A model generated the notes under the pieces. That model ran no database searches. It had not been told where the DNA came from and saw only the letters and a program-made list of their open reading frames with translations. A stretch of DNA of 6,858 bases from an uncultured Gammaproteobacteria bacterium. Its GTDB lineage: Bacteria; Pseudomonadota; Gammaproteobacteria; GCA-001735895. The translations under genes and the position numbers were made by a program. Every line of letters begins with the position of its first letter. Position 1 is the stretch's first letter. Below, piece after piece: positions 1-6,567 of this stretch. The stretch is from contig CALZHS010000091.1 in assembly GCA_945787265.1 (NCBI GenBank), positions 1-6,858 on the forward strand, in the 5' to 3' direction.

Positions 1-1266
1 TTTGCAGTGCGCGGCCACATCGGTGAAGACTTCACGCAGGTGGTAGTTATAGGTGGTCTTGAAATCGTTCACGATCTGGTCGCGCGCGGTACGGTCCTGG
101 ATGCCGCCCGCACCCTGATCGATGAACTCGGTCGGACCGCGCAAACAGACCGCCTTGAACACCTTGTCGACCTGGCACTGCGCGAAGGCGTGGCTGTTGG
201 CAAGTTCCTCGCCCAGCGACTTGGCGCCGAAACCGGTGGCGTTACCCTTGTCGTCTTTGGTCAGCGGGGTCGCGGTGCGACTGTCGCTCCAGCCGAGCAG
301 CGCATTCTGGCCGTTGCGCCAGTAGTTGACCCAGCTGTTGTCGGTGGTGATGTAACCGGGTTCGAAGTTGCTCGGGTTGATCAGGTGCTTGAGAGTGACG
401 GAGCCCGGTGTATAAACCAGCTGGCCGTCCTCCTTTACGTTGTTGTAATCCCACTCGTAAAAGGCGAAAGCGCCGGCCATGCCGTCCATGCCGGCGTGGC
501 AGCCAACGCAGGAGTTCAGAAAGATGCGGCTGTCACCGCCGGGGCTGCGCGAAACGTCCTGGCGCACACGGTCAGGAGTGCGGGATATGTCCTTGAGCGG
601 CTCAAGATCCGAGCACAGGTGATTCATCATCGTGAAACGAAACATCGCGCGGTTGGTGCCGTCGGAATAAAACGCCATCGCGCCCGCACGCGACGTCATG
701 ATGCCCGCAGCGCCACTGTTCGGTATCGCGTTATTAGTGACCGCGCTCTGCGTGGTTTGCTGCAGGACCAACGGGTTGGATAGGTTGCCCGTGGTTTGCG
801 GATTGAGGTCCTCGAGCGCTTCGTAGTGAAGATTATTGCTCATGTTGTATGCCGGAGCGTTGTTACCAACATAGACCAGGTCGTCGTAGAGGATCCTGCG
901 AAAATCGTGCTCGTCGCGCACCACGCCGATGATGGTCGCGGAATAATCGTTGAGATCGGTGAATACGGTTTGCGCTTCGTTAGTCCAGGGCGCGGCGAAG
1001 TTTTTCAGCGTAACGTTATAAAAAGCGGCGCTTTCAGGGTTGGTCAGGGGCGTCCTGGTGACGTAATCGGCGGCACTTCTGCCGCTTGGATCACTTAACA
1101 GAAGCGTCTCCATCGCATCGATGGTGGCAGTTGTGGGATTGACACCGGTGAGCCGGTCGAAGATTCGCTTGGCCTGGCGGCGCTCCGCGTCGCCCGCCCA
1201 CAGCGCCTGGCTGGTCACCAGTGCGACTGTAACCATGCCGATTGTAAGTTTGTTTTTCAATACCAT
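1..1266 (-). CDS. Secreted mono-haem c-type cytochrome-like protein, partial (3' end beyond left edge)
   Basis: Read on the minus strand, an uninterrupted frame of 422 codons begins at ATG 1266 and leaves the window without a stop, so the C-terminus is missing. The N-terminus (Lys4, Lys6, then a hydrophobic stretch to about residue 22, with cleavage after QA or ALWA near residues 21-24) is a Sec signal peptide, so the product is exported. A single CVGCH motif at residues 253-257 (bases 510-496) predicts one covalently bound haem c. The text around it (NSCVGCHAGMDGMAGAF) and the later part (residues about 350-421, with Cys364, Cys374 and Cys421) resemble, from memory, the DUF1588 and DUF1585 regions of planctomycete-type cytochromes; this is a moderate-confidence resemblance. 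An AAGGAG lies 16 nt upstream of the ATG, a long spacing, but no other start fits the signal peptide better. The gene is divergent from the large haem lipoprotein, which suggests shared control. Substrate and reaction are unknown. Long plus-strand frames over this span are antisense shadows. Confidence 0.88.
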   Translation of the reverse strand, partial: MVLKNKLTIGMVTVALVTSQALWAGDAERRQAKRIFDRLTGVNPTTATIDAMETLLLSDPSGRSAADYVTRTPLTNPESAAFYNVTLKNFAAPWTNEAQTVFTDLNDYSATIIGVVRDEHDFRRILYDDLVYVGNNAPAYNMSNNLHYEALEDLNPQTTGNLSNPLVLQQTTQSAVTNNAIPNSGAAGIMTSRAGAMAFYSDGTNRAMFRFTMMNHLCSDLEPLKDISRTPDRVRQDVSRSPGGDSRIFLNSCVGCHAGMDGMAGAFAFYEWDYNNVKEDGQLVYTPGSVTLKHLINPSNFEPGYITTDNSWVNYWRNGQNALLGWSDSRTATPLTKDDKGNATGFGAKSLGEELANSHAFAQCQVDKVFKAVCLRGPTEFIDQGAGGIQDRTARDQIVNDFKTTYNYHLREVFTDVAAHCK

Positions 1267-1333
1267 GGTTTTTCCCGTCTGTCTCCTTAACCGTGTCGCG
1301 GCATTCCCTGTGTGAGGGGTCCTGGTGCGTATT

Positions 1334-1339
1334 AATCTA
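1334..1339 (-). promoter_or_regulatory. Candidate extended -10 box for the minus-strand cytochrome gene
   Basis: On the minus strand the sequence TGCTAGATT fits an extended -10 element (TGn followed by a 4/6 match to TATAAT). It lies about 70 bp upstream of the ATG at 1266. The matching -35 region (around 1356-1362) is poor, so the call rests mainly on the extended -10. The inverted repeat at 1372-1404 lies just upstream, a position where an activator could bind. Confidence 0.3.
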
Positions 1340-1371
1340 GCACAGGGATCTTGCCCAAATTGCGATTTGAT

Positions 1372-1404
1372 CCGGTAATAGTTCACAAAATGGTTAATTA
1401 CCGG
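1372..1404. promoter_or_regulatory. Inverted repeat CCGGTAAT-N17-ATTACCGG, possible regulator site
   Basis: Two perfect 8-bp arms (1372-1379 and 1397-1404) are separated by a 17-bp spacer. Between centres the arms are 25 bp apart, roughly two and a half helical turns. There is no T-run after it and the loop would be long, so a terminator is unlikely. It lies upstream of the candidate -10 of the minus-strand gene and far (about 260 bp) from the plus-strand gene. A dimeric or tetrameric transcription factor site is my inference; no regulator gene is in the window. Confidence 0.45.
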
Positions 1405-1475
1405 TGACCGTTTTCAGATTGCTGATAAGCTTATTTCACTGCCTATCGTTAATCCGTCAACCAAAAAACCGTAGC

Positions 1476-1481
1476 TATAAG
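1476..1481 (+). promoter_or_regulatory. Candidate -10 box (TATAAG) for the large haem lipoprotein gene
   Basis: TATAAG matches the sigma70 -10 consensus at five of six positions. The region 15-18 bp upstream contains only a weak -35 match, so an activator or another sigma factor may be needed. Use of this promoter would give a leader of roughly 180 nt before the gene. The box touches the palindrome at 1480-1497, the usual place for a repressor operator. Confidence 0.3.
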
Positions 1482-1497
1482 TTTACGAGGATAAACT
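1480..1497. promoter_or_regulatory. Palindrome AGTTTA-N6-TAAACT, possible operator
   Basis: Perfect 6-bp arms (1480-1485 and 1492-1497) flank the 6-bp centre CGAGGA. The 18-bp size and symmetry suit a helix-turn-helix dimer. It overlaps the end of the candidate -10 box at 1476-1481, so repression of the plus-strand gene is a reasonable inference. The binding protein is unknown. Confidence 0.4.
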
Positions 1498-1600
1498 GCA
1501 CAAACGTATACCGTTCATACCGAAAATGGCACAGCCTGTCAGAAATCGGGAGATAGACGGGCAGCGTCGAAGATAAACTAGCTAACCTGAGGATAAGTTG
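1487..1600. repeat. Three imperfect copies of GAGGATAA(A/G)(C/T)T(G/A)
   Basis: Copies are at 1487-1498 (GAGGATAAACTG), 1569-1580 (GAAGATAAACTA) and 1589-1600 (GAGGATAAGTTG). The last two are 20 bp apart, about two helical turns; the first overlaps the palindrome at 1480-1497. They may be repeated regulator half-sites, but such short motifs can arise by chance in an AT-rich intergenic region. Confidence 0.25.
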
Positions 1601-1666
1601 GCCGGCGAAGCAAAACAGGCCCCCTTAGTTTTGGAAACGTTAATTAAAGTAGGCAAATAAAGGAAA

Positions 1667-4555
1667 ATGACGCAGACCATGATGATGCTAAGTCAATATC
1701 TAGAGCCTTTTATAAAAGGAATGCAGTCCAAGATGCGGGTCTGTGGCCTCGCGGGTCTGTGCCTGTCGGTGCTGACAATCAGCGCCTGCGGCGGAAGCTC
1801 GGGTGACGGCATCGATCCCGGTATCATCGAAATCCCGATTGCGTTTATCAAGCGCCCGATCCCGGTCGACGATATGGGTGCCGATGCCCAGGCGGATTTA
1901 CGCGATCCCCGTTTTTTCGGTGAGGGTGGCGATGTTTACCTGCGCTCCAGTTCGGCCGTGGGTGCCGCGGTGACCAATATCACCGGTGCAGTGACGGGCG
2001 GCAGGGGCGATGTCAAAGGGCTCAACGCATCTTATGACGGCAGCAAGCTGATTTTCTCATTGCGCCTGTTCGATCCCGATCCCGACGACGATGTCGTGCC
2101 GAGCTGGAACATCTACGAATACGACATTGAAAACCAAACCTTGCGCCAGGTGATACCGCCCTCGATTTCCGAAGACGGCGATGATTTGTATCCATCCTAT
2201 TTACCCGATGACCGGATTGTATTTACCTCGAGCCGCCAGGAGCAGGCGGAGGCTAATCTACTCAACGAAGGCAAGCCGATTTTTTCCGCGGTGGTCGAGG
2301 ATGAGGATACCATTGCGCTGGTATTGCACGTGATGAATCCGGATGGCTCGGACATACACCAGATTTCGTCCAACCTGAGCAACGACCTCTACCCGCAGGT
2401 GTTGACCCGGACCAATGCCGGTCAAATTATTTACAGCCGCTGGGACAAGGCAGCTGGCGACAAGGGTTTGCACCTTTATAGAAGCAATCCTGACGGTAGC
2501 AATAATGAGGTTTTGTATGGTTCCCATAGTCACGCTACCGGCACCAGTAACAGCGATATTCATTTCACCAATCTTCGTGAAATGCCCGATGGCAACCTGA
2601 TGGTCATTGCCAAACCCTACACCGGCACTTTTGACGGCGGCGATATCTTGATCATCGATAAAAACCGATTCGTCGATTTTGACAAGCCAGTCTGGTCGCA
2701 GTCGGGGCTTGGCGGTCCGGCGCAGCGTTCTGCAACCGTTGCCGACGTTGCAACCGACGGTTCACTCTCGCTCGACGGTCGCTACAGCTCGGCATTCCCA
2801 CTGCAGGACGGCAGTAACAGGATGCTGGTGAGCAGATCGATATGCCAGGTCAATGACGGCGGAGAGATAAGGGCCTGCGAGAGTTCCGATATAAACGATC
2901 CCGGTGTACAGGAGGTTTCGCCCGCTTATTCGATCTGGCTGTACGATTTAGACGAAGACACTGCCCGGCCAATCGTGCTTGCCGAGCGGGGCCAGGTAAT
3001 TACCGAGGCCATCACGCTGCAGGCGGGTTTGCGGCCAAATATAATTTTCGACAAAACCATAGAGCTGAACGCCACCTGGGAAACGGATAATGTCGGTGCG
3101 ATCAATATCAAGAGCGTCTACGACATGGGCGATAACAGCTTTAATGGATGCTTTTTTAACGTCTGTGTAAGCGACCTGGTCGATGCCGGTGAGACGGTCA
3201 ATATCAACTCGGTTCAGGATTTTGCCGATCCGGCAAACGCCAGCGCCAAACATCGCCCGGCGCGATTTGTCCGTTTTCTAAAAGCAGTGACAATGCCGGA
3301 AGATGACGATCCGGTGAATCCGGATCTCGACAATGCCGCATTCGGATTGCAGCGTAATCTCGGCATGCGCGAAATCGTCGGTTACGCACCGGTTGAGCCT
3401 GACGGTTCGGTGATGGTCAAGGTTCCGGCGAACGTGCCGCTCGCGCTTGAGGTGCTCGATGGCGGCGGTCGCCGTATCGGTCCACGCCATAACAACTGGT
3501 TCCAGGTTTTACCGGGCGACACGCTGACCTGCAACGGCTGCCATACGCATAATACCGGCGGCGCCACGCCGCAACCGCATGGGCGTGCCGATGCGCGCGC
3601 GCCATCGATCAATGGCGGCGTGCAGGTAACGCCGCTGCCCAATACCGAGATCCCGGGCACCGGCATCGCCTATTTCACCTTCAGCTCAGGCCAGACGCTC
3701 GCCGAAATCCGGTTCTCGCGCGTCGGTTCTGAATTGCCGCCGGCGCCGGAGCCGCAGCTGAGCGCGGACCTGGTCTACAGAGATTACTGGACTGCACCCG
3801 GGGTGGCGCGCCCGGATCTGAATAACCCGGTAGGGCCAGACATGTTTTTTGCCTACAACTACGACGATCTCGATGCCGTCAGTCTGAACGGCATACTGCC
3901 GCCGGAGCTTAACCGGCCGGTACGTAATTCCGACTGCAATGCAACGACGCCGGCGGTCGTGCCGTGGAAGTCAACCTGTCGCGTAGCGATTAGCTATCCG
4001 CGCCATATTCACGCGATCTGGAGTGTGCCCAGAGGCGACGACGATTTCATCATTTTACCGACCAACCCCGCTGACGGCGATCCGAGCACGCCGCTGGTCG
4101 TCATGAATGACGATGGCGATCTCAATAACGGCGACGGCATTCCCGACGGCACTTGCACCAGCTGTCACAACGCCATCATCGACAATACAGCCGCCATCCC
4201 CTACGGGCAACTCGATTTGACTACCGATCCAAACCAGGATCCCAATGATCGATACCGGGCTTACAACGAGTTGCTGACAAATGACAACGCGATGGTGCTC
4301 GCAAATATGGGTGCCAACGTCGTCGAGGATGCCAATATCAACGTACCGCGCAGCATGACGCAGGCGGGTGCGCGCAGCAGCTATTTCATCGAAAAAATGA
4401 CCGGCGAAGAACTCGACGCGGGTAGAAATATATTTAGCACCTTCGATCATGCAGGCCTGTTAACTCCGGCCGAACTGAAATTGATCAGCGAATGGCTCGA
4501 CCTCGGCGCGCAAAATTTTAACGACCTATTTGATCCGGCAGCGCCACAAAACTAA
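1667..4555 (+). CDS. HzsA-like di-haem lipoprotein with N-terminal beta-propeller
   Basis: A 962-residue frame. The lipobox ISAC with Cys41 and a GGSSGD tail mark an envelope lipoprotein. Residues about 85-480 carry TolB/PD40-type propeller repeats (NASYDGSKL from 120, YPSYLPDDRIVF from 175, HVMNPDGSD from 221, LYRSNPDGSN from 270, WLYDLDEDT from 424). Residues about 530-630 (MREIVGYAPVEPDGSVMVKV, then LPGDTLTCNGCH) match what I recall of the hydrazine synthase alpha middle domain; its haem motif is C622-H626. The C-terminal part has C771 with SYPRHIHAIW, a second haem motif CTSCH at 830-834, and a closing helix ELKLISEWLDLGAQNF. Cysteine pairs 393/404, 495/500 and 757/771 could be disulfides. 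The start is uncertain: the AAAGGA before ATG 1667 is only 2 nt away, while ATG 1733 (residue 23) gives a normal lipoprotein signal and has AAAAGGA 12 nt upstream. The function is probably extracytoplasmic redox or electron transfer; hydrazine synthesis is not implied. Confidence 0.9.
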   Translation: MTQTMMMLSQYLEPFIKGMQSKMRVCGLAGLCLSVLTISACGGSSGDGIDPGIIEIPIAFIKRPIPVDDMGADAQADLRDPRFFGEGGDVYLRSSSAVGAAVTNITGAVTGGRGDVKGLNASYDGSKLIFSLRLFDPDPDDDVVPSWNIYEYDIENQTLRQVIPPSISEDGDDLYPSYLPDDRIVFTSSRQEQAEANLLNEGKPIFSAVVEDEDTIALVLHVMNPDGSDIHQISSNLSNDLYPQVLTRTNAGQIIYSRWDKAAGDKGLHLYRSNPDGSNNEVLYGSHSHATGTSNSDIHFTNLREMPDGNLMVIAKPYTGTFDGGDILIIDKNRFVDFDKPVWSQSGLGGPAQRSATVADVATDGSLSLDGRYSSAFPLQDGSNRMLVSRSICQVNDGGEIRACESSDINDPGVQEVSPAYSIWLYDLDEDTARPIVLAERGQVITEAITLQAGLRPNIIFDKTIELNATWETDNVGAINIKSVYDMGDNSFNGCFFNVCVSDLVDAGETVNINSVQDFADPANASAKHRPARFVRFLKAVTMPEDDDPVNPDLDNAAFGLQRNLGMREIVGYAPVEPDGSVMVKVPANVPLALEVLDGGGRRIGPRHNNWFQVLPGDTLTCNGCHTHNTGGATPQPHGRADARAPSINGGVQVTPLPNTEIPGTGIAYFTFSSGQTLAEIRFSRVGSELPPAPEPQLSADLVYRDYWTAPGVARPDLNNPVGPDMFFAYNYDDLDAVSLNGILPPELNRPVRNSDCNATTPAVVPWKSTCRVAISYPRHIHAIWSVPRGDDDFIILPTNPADGDPSTPLVVMNDDGDLNNGDGIPDGTCTSCHNAIIDNTAAIPYGQLDLTTDPNQDPNDRYRAYNELLTNDNAMVLANMGANVVEDANINVPRSMTQAGARSSYFIEKMTGEELDAGRNIFSTFDHAGLLTPAELKLISEWLDLGAQNFNDLFDPAAPQN

Positions 4556-4603
4556 ATAAGTTGTACTAGATTTAGTTGTTGTACTGATACGAGAATAATC
4601 AGC

Positions 4604-5416
4604 TTGAAACAATACATGGGATTGCTTTTGCCCGGTCTTGTCCTATTACTAACCGTTAGCAGCCAGTCGTTGCATGCGCAATCGGAAAATGAGGAAGGAT
4701 CGTTGGTTGCGCAGGATTCTCCAAAGGATGATACGGGATACAGGGTAACCATTGCCGAGCCTTTTATCGAACTACATACCGGTCCCGGTGCTGGTTACCC
4801 GATTTACTACGTGATCGATCGTGGTAGCGAAGTGCGCATAATCCGCCGCAAAACTGACTGGTTCAGGATCGAGAGCAAGGATGGGAAGACGGGATGGGCA
4901 AGCCGTGAACAGATGCGCGAAACGCTACTGCCTAGTGGAGAAAAATTCAAACTTGTCGAGTTGGGTGAAGATGAATTCGAAAAGCGTAAGTGGGTATTTG
5001 GTTTGACGGGTGGCGAATTTGATTATACGCCGGTATTCACGGTATTCACGGGTTACTCTTTTACCGAAAATTTAACCGCTGAAGCGCATTTTGGCCAGTC
5101 CGTAGGGAGTGTCTCGAGCAGTACTTTTTTCAAATCGAACCTGGTGATGCAGCCTTTACCCGATTTAAAGTATTCCCCGTATCTGACGCTCGGACTTGGG
5201 AAGATCAGTATCGATCCGGGAGCCACGTTAATTGCGGCAAATGCCGATGCCGATAATTCTTTTGCCCAGTTTGGACTGGGTGTGCAGCGCTATATCAGCC
5301 GAAGTTTCCTGTTTCGGTTCGAGGTCAACGAGTACGTCATATTTTCCGCCACCAGTACCAGAGACAACAACGAGGAAATAAGCGAATGGAAATTCGGTTT
5401 CGCAGTTTTTTTCTAG
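4604..5416 (+). CDS. SH3b-domain outer-membrane beta-barrel protein
   Basis: The 270-residue product begins with a signal peptide (Lys2, hydrophobic 6-20, cleavage after LHA at residue 25). Residues about 46-105 form a bacterial SH3 domain (IELHTGPGAGYPIYYVIDRG, then DWFRIES and GKTGWAS), a fold that often binds peptidoglycan or peptide. From about 128 to the end there are alternating amphipathic strands ending in an aromatic Phe (KFGFAVFF), typical of an outer-membrane barrel. I infer a barrel with a periplasmic wall-binding SH3 domain. The start is TTG 4604, with GAGA nine bases upstream and a lysine at position 2. ATG 4616 would also leave a signal peptide but has no ribosome site and loses the charged residue. 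The gene lies 48 bp after the haem lipoprotein and overlaps the next gene by 31 bp. From memory, such pairs of SH3 protein and barrel occur beside TlpA/DUF4266 genes. Its cargo or partner is unknown. Confidence 0.85.
   Translation: MKQYMGLLLPGLVLLLTVSSQSLHAQSENEEGSLVAQDSPKDDTGYRVTIAEPFIELHTGPGAGYPIYYVIDRGSEVRIIRRKTDWFRIESKDGKTGWASREQMRETLLPSGEKFKLVELGEDEFEKRKWVFGLTGGEFDYTPVFTVFTGYSFTENLTAEAHFGQSVGSVSSSTFFKSNLVMQPLPDLKYSPYLTLGLGKISIDPGATLIAANADADNSFAQFGLGVQRYISRSFLFRFEVNEYVIFSATSTRDNNEEISEWKFGFAVFF
5372..5377 (+). promoter_or_regulatory. Ribosome binding site GAGGAA inside the upstream gene
   Basis: GAGGAA lies 8 nt before ATG 5386, an ideal spacing, and sits within the last codons of the SH3/barrel gene. 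It supports the overlapping start of the second barrel gene and suggests translational coupling. Confidence 0.6.
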
Positions 5417-6039
5417 CGATCTCGTTCCTGATTGCCGTGACGCCGGTGACCGAGGTTGCCGCCCAGAGTGATGAGGAAGAGCAATCCAATCTGATCGAAC
5501 CACAGATCGAGCGTATCGAGTTTGATGAGAGTCAGATTGATTCGGATGATTTTGAAATTGCCGCTTACGCTGGGTACCTGGCCATCGAAGATTTCGATAC
5601 CAACTTTGTAACTGGCATGAAACTCGGTTATCACATTTCGGAAGATTTTTTTGTTCAGGCCTCCTATGGCAACAGCGATTCGGGTGAGACCAGTTTCGAA
5701 ATCCTCAGCGGGGGTGCGCCGCTGTTGTCAGATGATGAACGAGAGATTGAGTACTATCTCGTTACCCTGGGTTTCAACCTGTTTCCAGGCGAGGCATTTC
5801 TCACCGATTCGACTACATTTAACACGGTGTTTTATTTTTCTGGTGGCGTAGGTACAACCCGATTCGCGGGTGACGATCGTTTTACCATCGCCTACGCCGT
5901 TGGACACCGGACCCTGTTTGCGGATGGATTCAGTTTGGATATCGAGATGCGGGACCTGATTTTTGACCTGGATATTTTTGGCACCGAGGAATCTACCAAT
6001 AATCTCGAGTTTACGGTGTCATTAAACTTTTATTTATAA
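5386..6039 (+). CDS. Outer-membrane beta-barrel protein
   Basis: The 217-residue product has a clear Sec signal (Arg4 and Arg6, hydrophobic 8-18, cleavage after VAA at residue 26). An acidic linker follows (residues 28-55, rich in Glu, Asp and Gln). From about residue 57 to the end there are repeated amphipathic strands separated by acidic turns (FEIAAYAGYLAIEDF, TGMKLGYHISEDFFVQASYG, EYYLVTLGFNLFPG, VFYFSGGVGTTRF, LEFTVSLNFYL), consistent with an eight-strand or similar small barrel. It resembles the proteobacterial 'outer membrane beta-barrel domain' family (TIGR04565-like, from memory). The start is well supported by GAGGAA 8 nt upstream. The first 31 bases overlap the end of the SH3/barrel gene in another frame, so the two are likely made in a coupled manner and may act as partners. 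No ligand or pore function can be read from the sequence. Confidence 0.85.
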   Translation: MEIRFRSFFLAISFLIAVTPVTEVAAQSDEEEQSNLIEPQIERIEFDESQIDSDDFEIAAYAGYLAIEDFDTNFVTGMKLGYHISEDFFVQASYGNSDSGETSFEILSGGAPLLSDDEREIEYYLVTLGFNLFPGEAFLTDSTTFNTVFYFSGGVGTTRFAGDDRFTIAYAVGHRTLFADGFSLDIEMRDLIFDLDIFGTEESTNNLEFTVSLNFYL

Positions 6040-6043
6040 GGAG
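6038..6043 (+). promoter_or_regulatory. Ribosome binding site AAGGAG deciding the thioredoxin start
   Basis: AAGGAG overlaps the stop codon of the barrel gene. It is 1 nt from ATG 6045 but 7 nt from ATG 6051, so the second ATG is the better start. Confidence 0.7.
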
Positions 6044-6050
6044 AATGGAT

Positions 6051-6563
6051 ATGAACAGCATGTTATCGCGAACCGGACTCAGCTTGCTGCTGCTGTGTTT
6101 CTTATCTTTCACGGGTGCAAATCCCGTGAACGCGGCCTCGCTTAAGGGCCAGGCACCAAACTTTACCCTGAAGTCATTAACCGGCAAAAATCTCAAGCTC
6201 AGCGAAATGGCCGGTAACGTGGTTTTAATTAACTTCTGGGCGTCCTGGTGTGGACCCTGCCGGGAAGAAATGCCGTTGCTGAATGACCTGCACAAGAAGT
6301 ATGAACCGCTTGGTTTCACGGTGCTCGGTGTTAACGTCGAAGAAGACGCGAAAAATGCCCGCGGTTTCCTGAAGAACTTTCCAGTCGATTTCCCGGTATT
6401 GCTGGACAATAAAAACCAGGTCAGTAAGCAATACAATGTTATTGCAATGCCGACGACCGTTGTCGTGGATCGCGATGGCAACGTGCGGTTTTTACACAAG
6501 GGTTATAAGCCGGGCGATGAAGCGAAGTATCGCAAGATGGTGAAAAAGCTGGTGCGCGAGTAG
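6051..6563 (+). CDS. TlpA/ResA-family periplasmic thiol-disulfide oxidoreductase
   Basis: The product is 170 residues from ATG 6051; ATG 6045 is in frame but only 1 nt from the ribosome site. Residues 1-28 form a signal peptide ending VNA, so the thioredoxin domain is periplasmic. The domain opens with QAPNFTLKSLTGKNLKLSE, typical of the AhpC/TSA-Redoxin type. The redox centre is WCGPC with Cys67 and Cys70 in VLINFWASWCGPCREEMP, and the cis-proline loop is AMPTTVVVDRDG. Both catalytic cysteines and the cis-proline are present, so it should be active. TlpA/ResA proteins usually reduce periplasmic disulfides, for example in apocytochrome c before haem attachment or in copper-site assembly. Here it sits 11 bp after a barrel gene and 4 bp before a cysteine-containing mini-lipoprotein, and the window also has three haem c motifs. 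Its real partner remains an inference. No maturation genes are seen in the window. Confidence 0.93.
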   Translation: MNSMLSRTGLSLLLLCFLSFTGANPVNAASLKGQAPNFTLKSLTGKNLKLSEMAGNVVLINFWASWCGPCREEMPLLNDLHKKYEPLGFTVLGVNVEEDAKNARGFLKNFPVDFPVLLDNKNQVSKQYNVIAMPTTVVVDRDGNVRFLHKGYKPGDEAKYRKMVKKLVRE

Positions 6564-6567
6564 TGAG

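Larger units (their letters stand above)
1267..1666. other. Divergent intergenic control region (400 bp)
   Basis: No convincing gene is present between the two divergent haem-protein genes. The stretch looks more AT-rich than the flanking genes, lacks a signal-peptide-like or conserved coding frame, and contains two inverted repeats (1372-1404 and 1480-1497), short direct repeats and weak sigma70-like boxes, all listed separately. It must carry the promoters for both flanking genes. I looked for tRNA-like or riboswitch-like structures by eye and saw none I could support. Confidence 0.75.

Noticed and set aside
7..783. A 258-codon plus-strand frame, and further plus-strand frames up to about 1315
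   Set aside because: They lie antisense to the minus-strand haem gene. Their translations lack a signal peptide, recognisable domain or ribosome site, while the minus frame has start, signal and CVGCH.
1372..1404. Rho-independent terminator
   Set aside because: The loop would be 17 nt, there is no T-run on either strand, and both neighbouring genes point away from it.
1508..1522. Short tandem ATACCG-TTC-ATACCG
   Set aside because: Two 6-bp copies 9 bp apart are too short to separate from chance and do not align with a promoter box.
1667..4555. Calling the window part of an anammox gene cluster
   Set aside because: Only the alpha-like architecture is present. No beta or gamma hydrazine synthase subunits, hydroxylamine oxidoreductase or ladderane genes are seen, and the other genes look proteobacterial.
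4561..4585. Direct repeat TTGTACT (4561-4567 and 4579-4585) in the gap between the haem lipoprotein and the SH3 gene
   Set aside because: Only 7 bp long and in a short AT-rich gap; no hairpin with a T-run, so neither a terminator nor a clear regulatory site can be supported.
6045..6050. ATG 6045 as the start of the thioredoxin
   Set aside because: It is 1 nt from AAGGAG, too close for initiation; ATG 6051 has the usual 7-nt spacing.
6011..6499. A 162-codon minus-strand frame over the thioredoxin gene, and similar minus frames within 2197-4450
   Set aside because: They are antisense shadows of genes with strong motifs (WCGPC, CxxCH) and show no domain or ribosome site.
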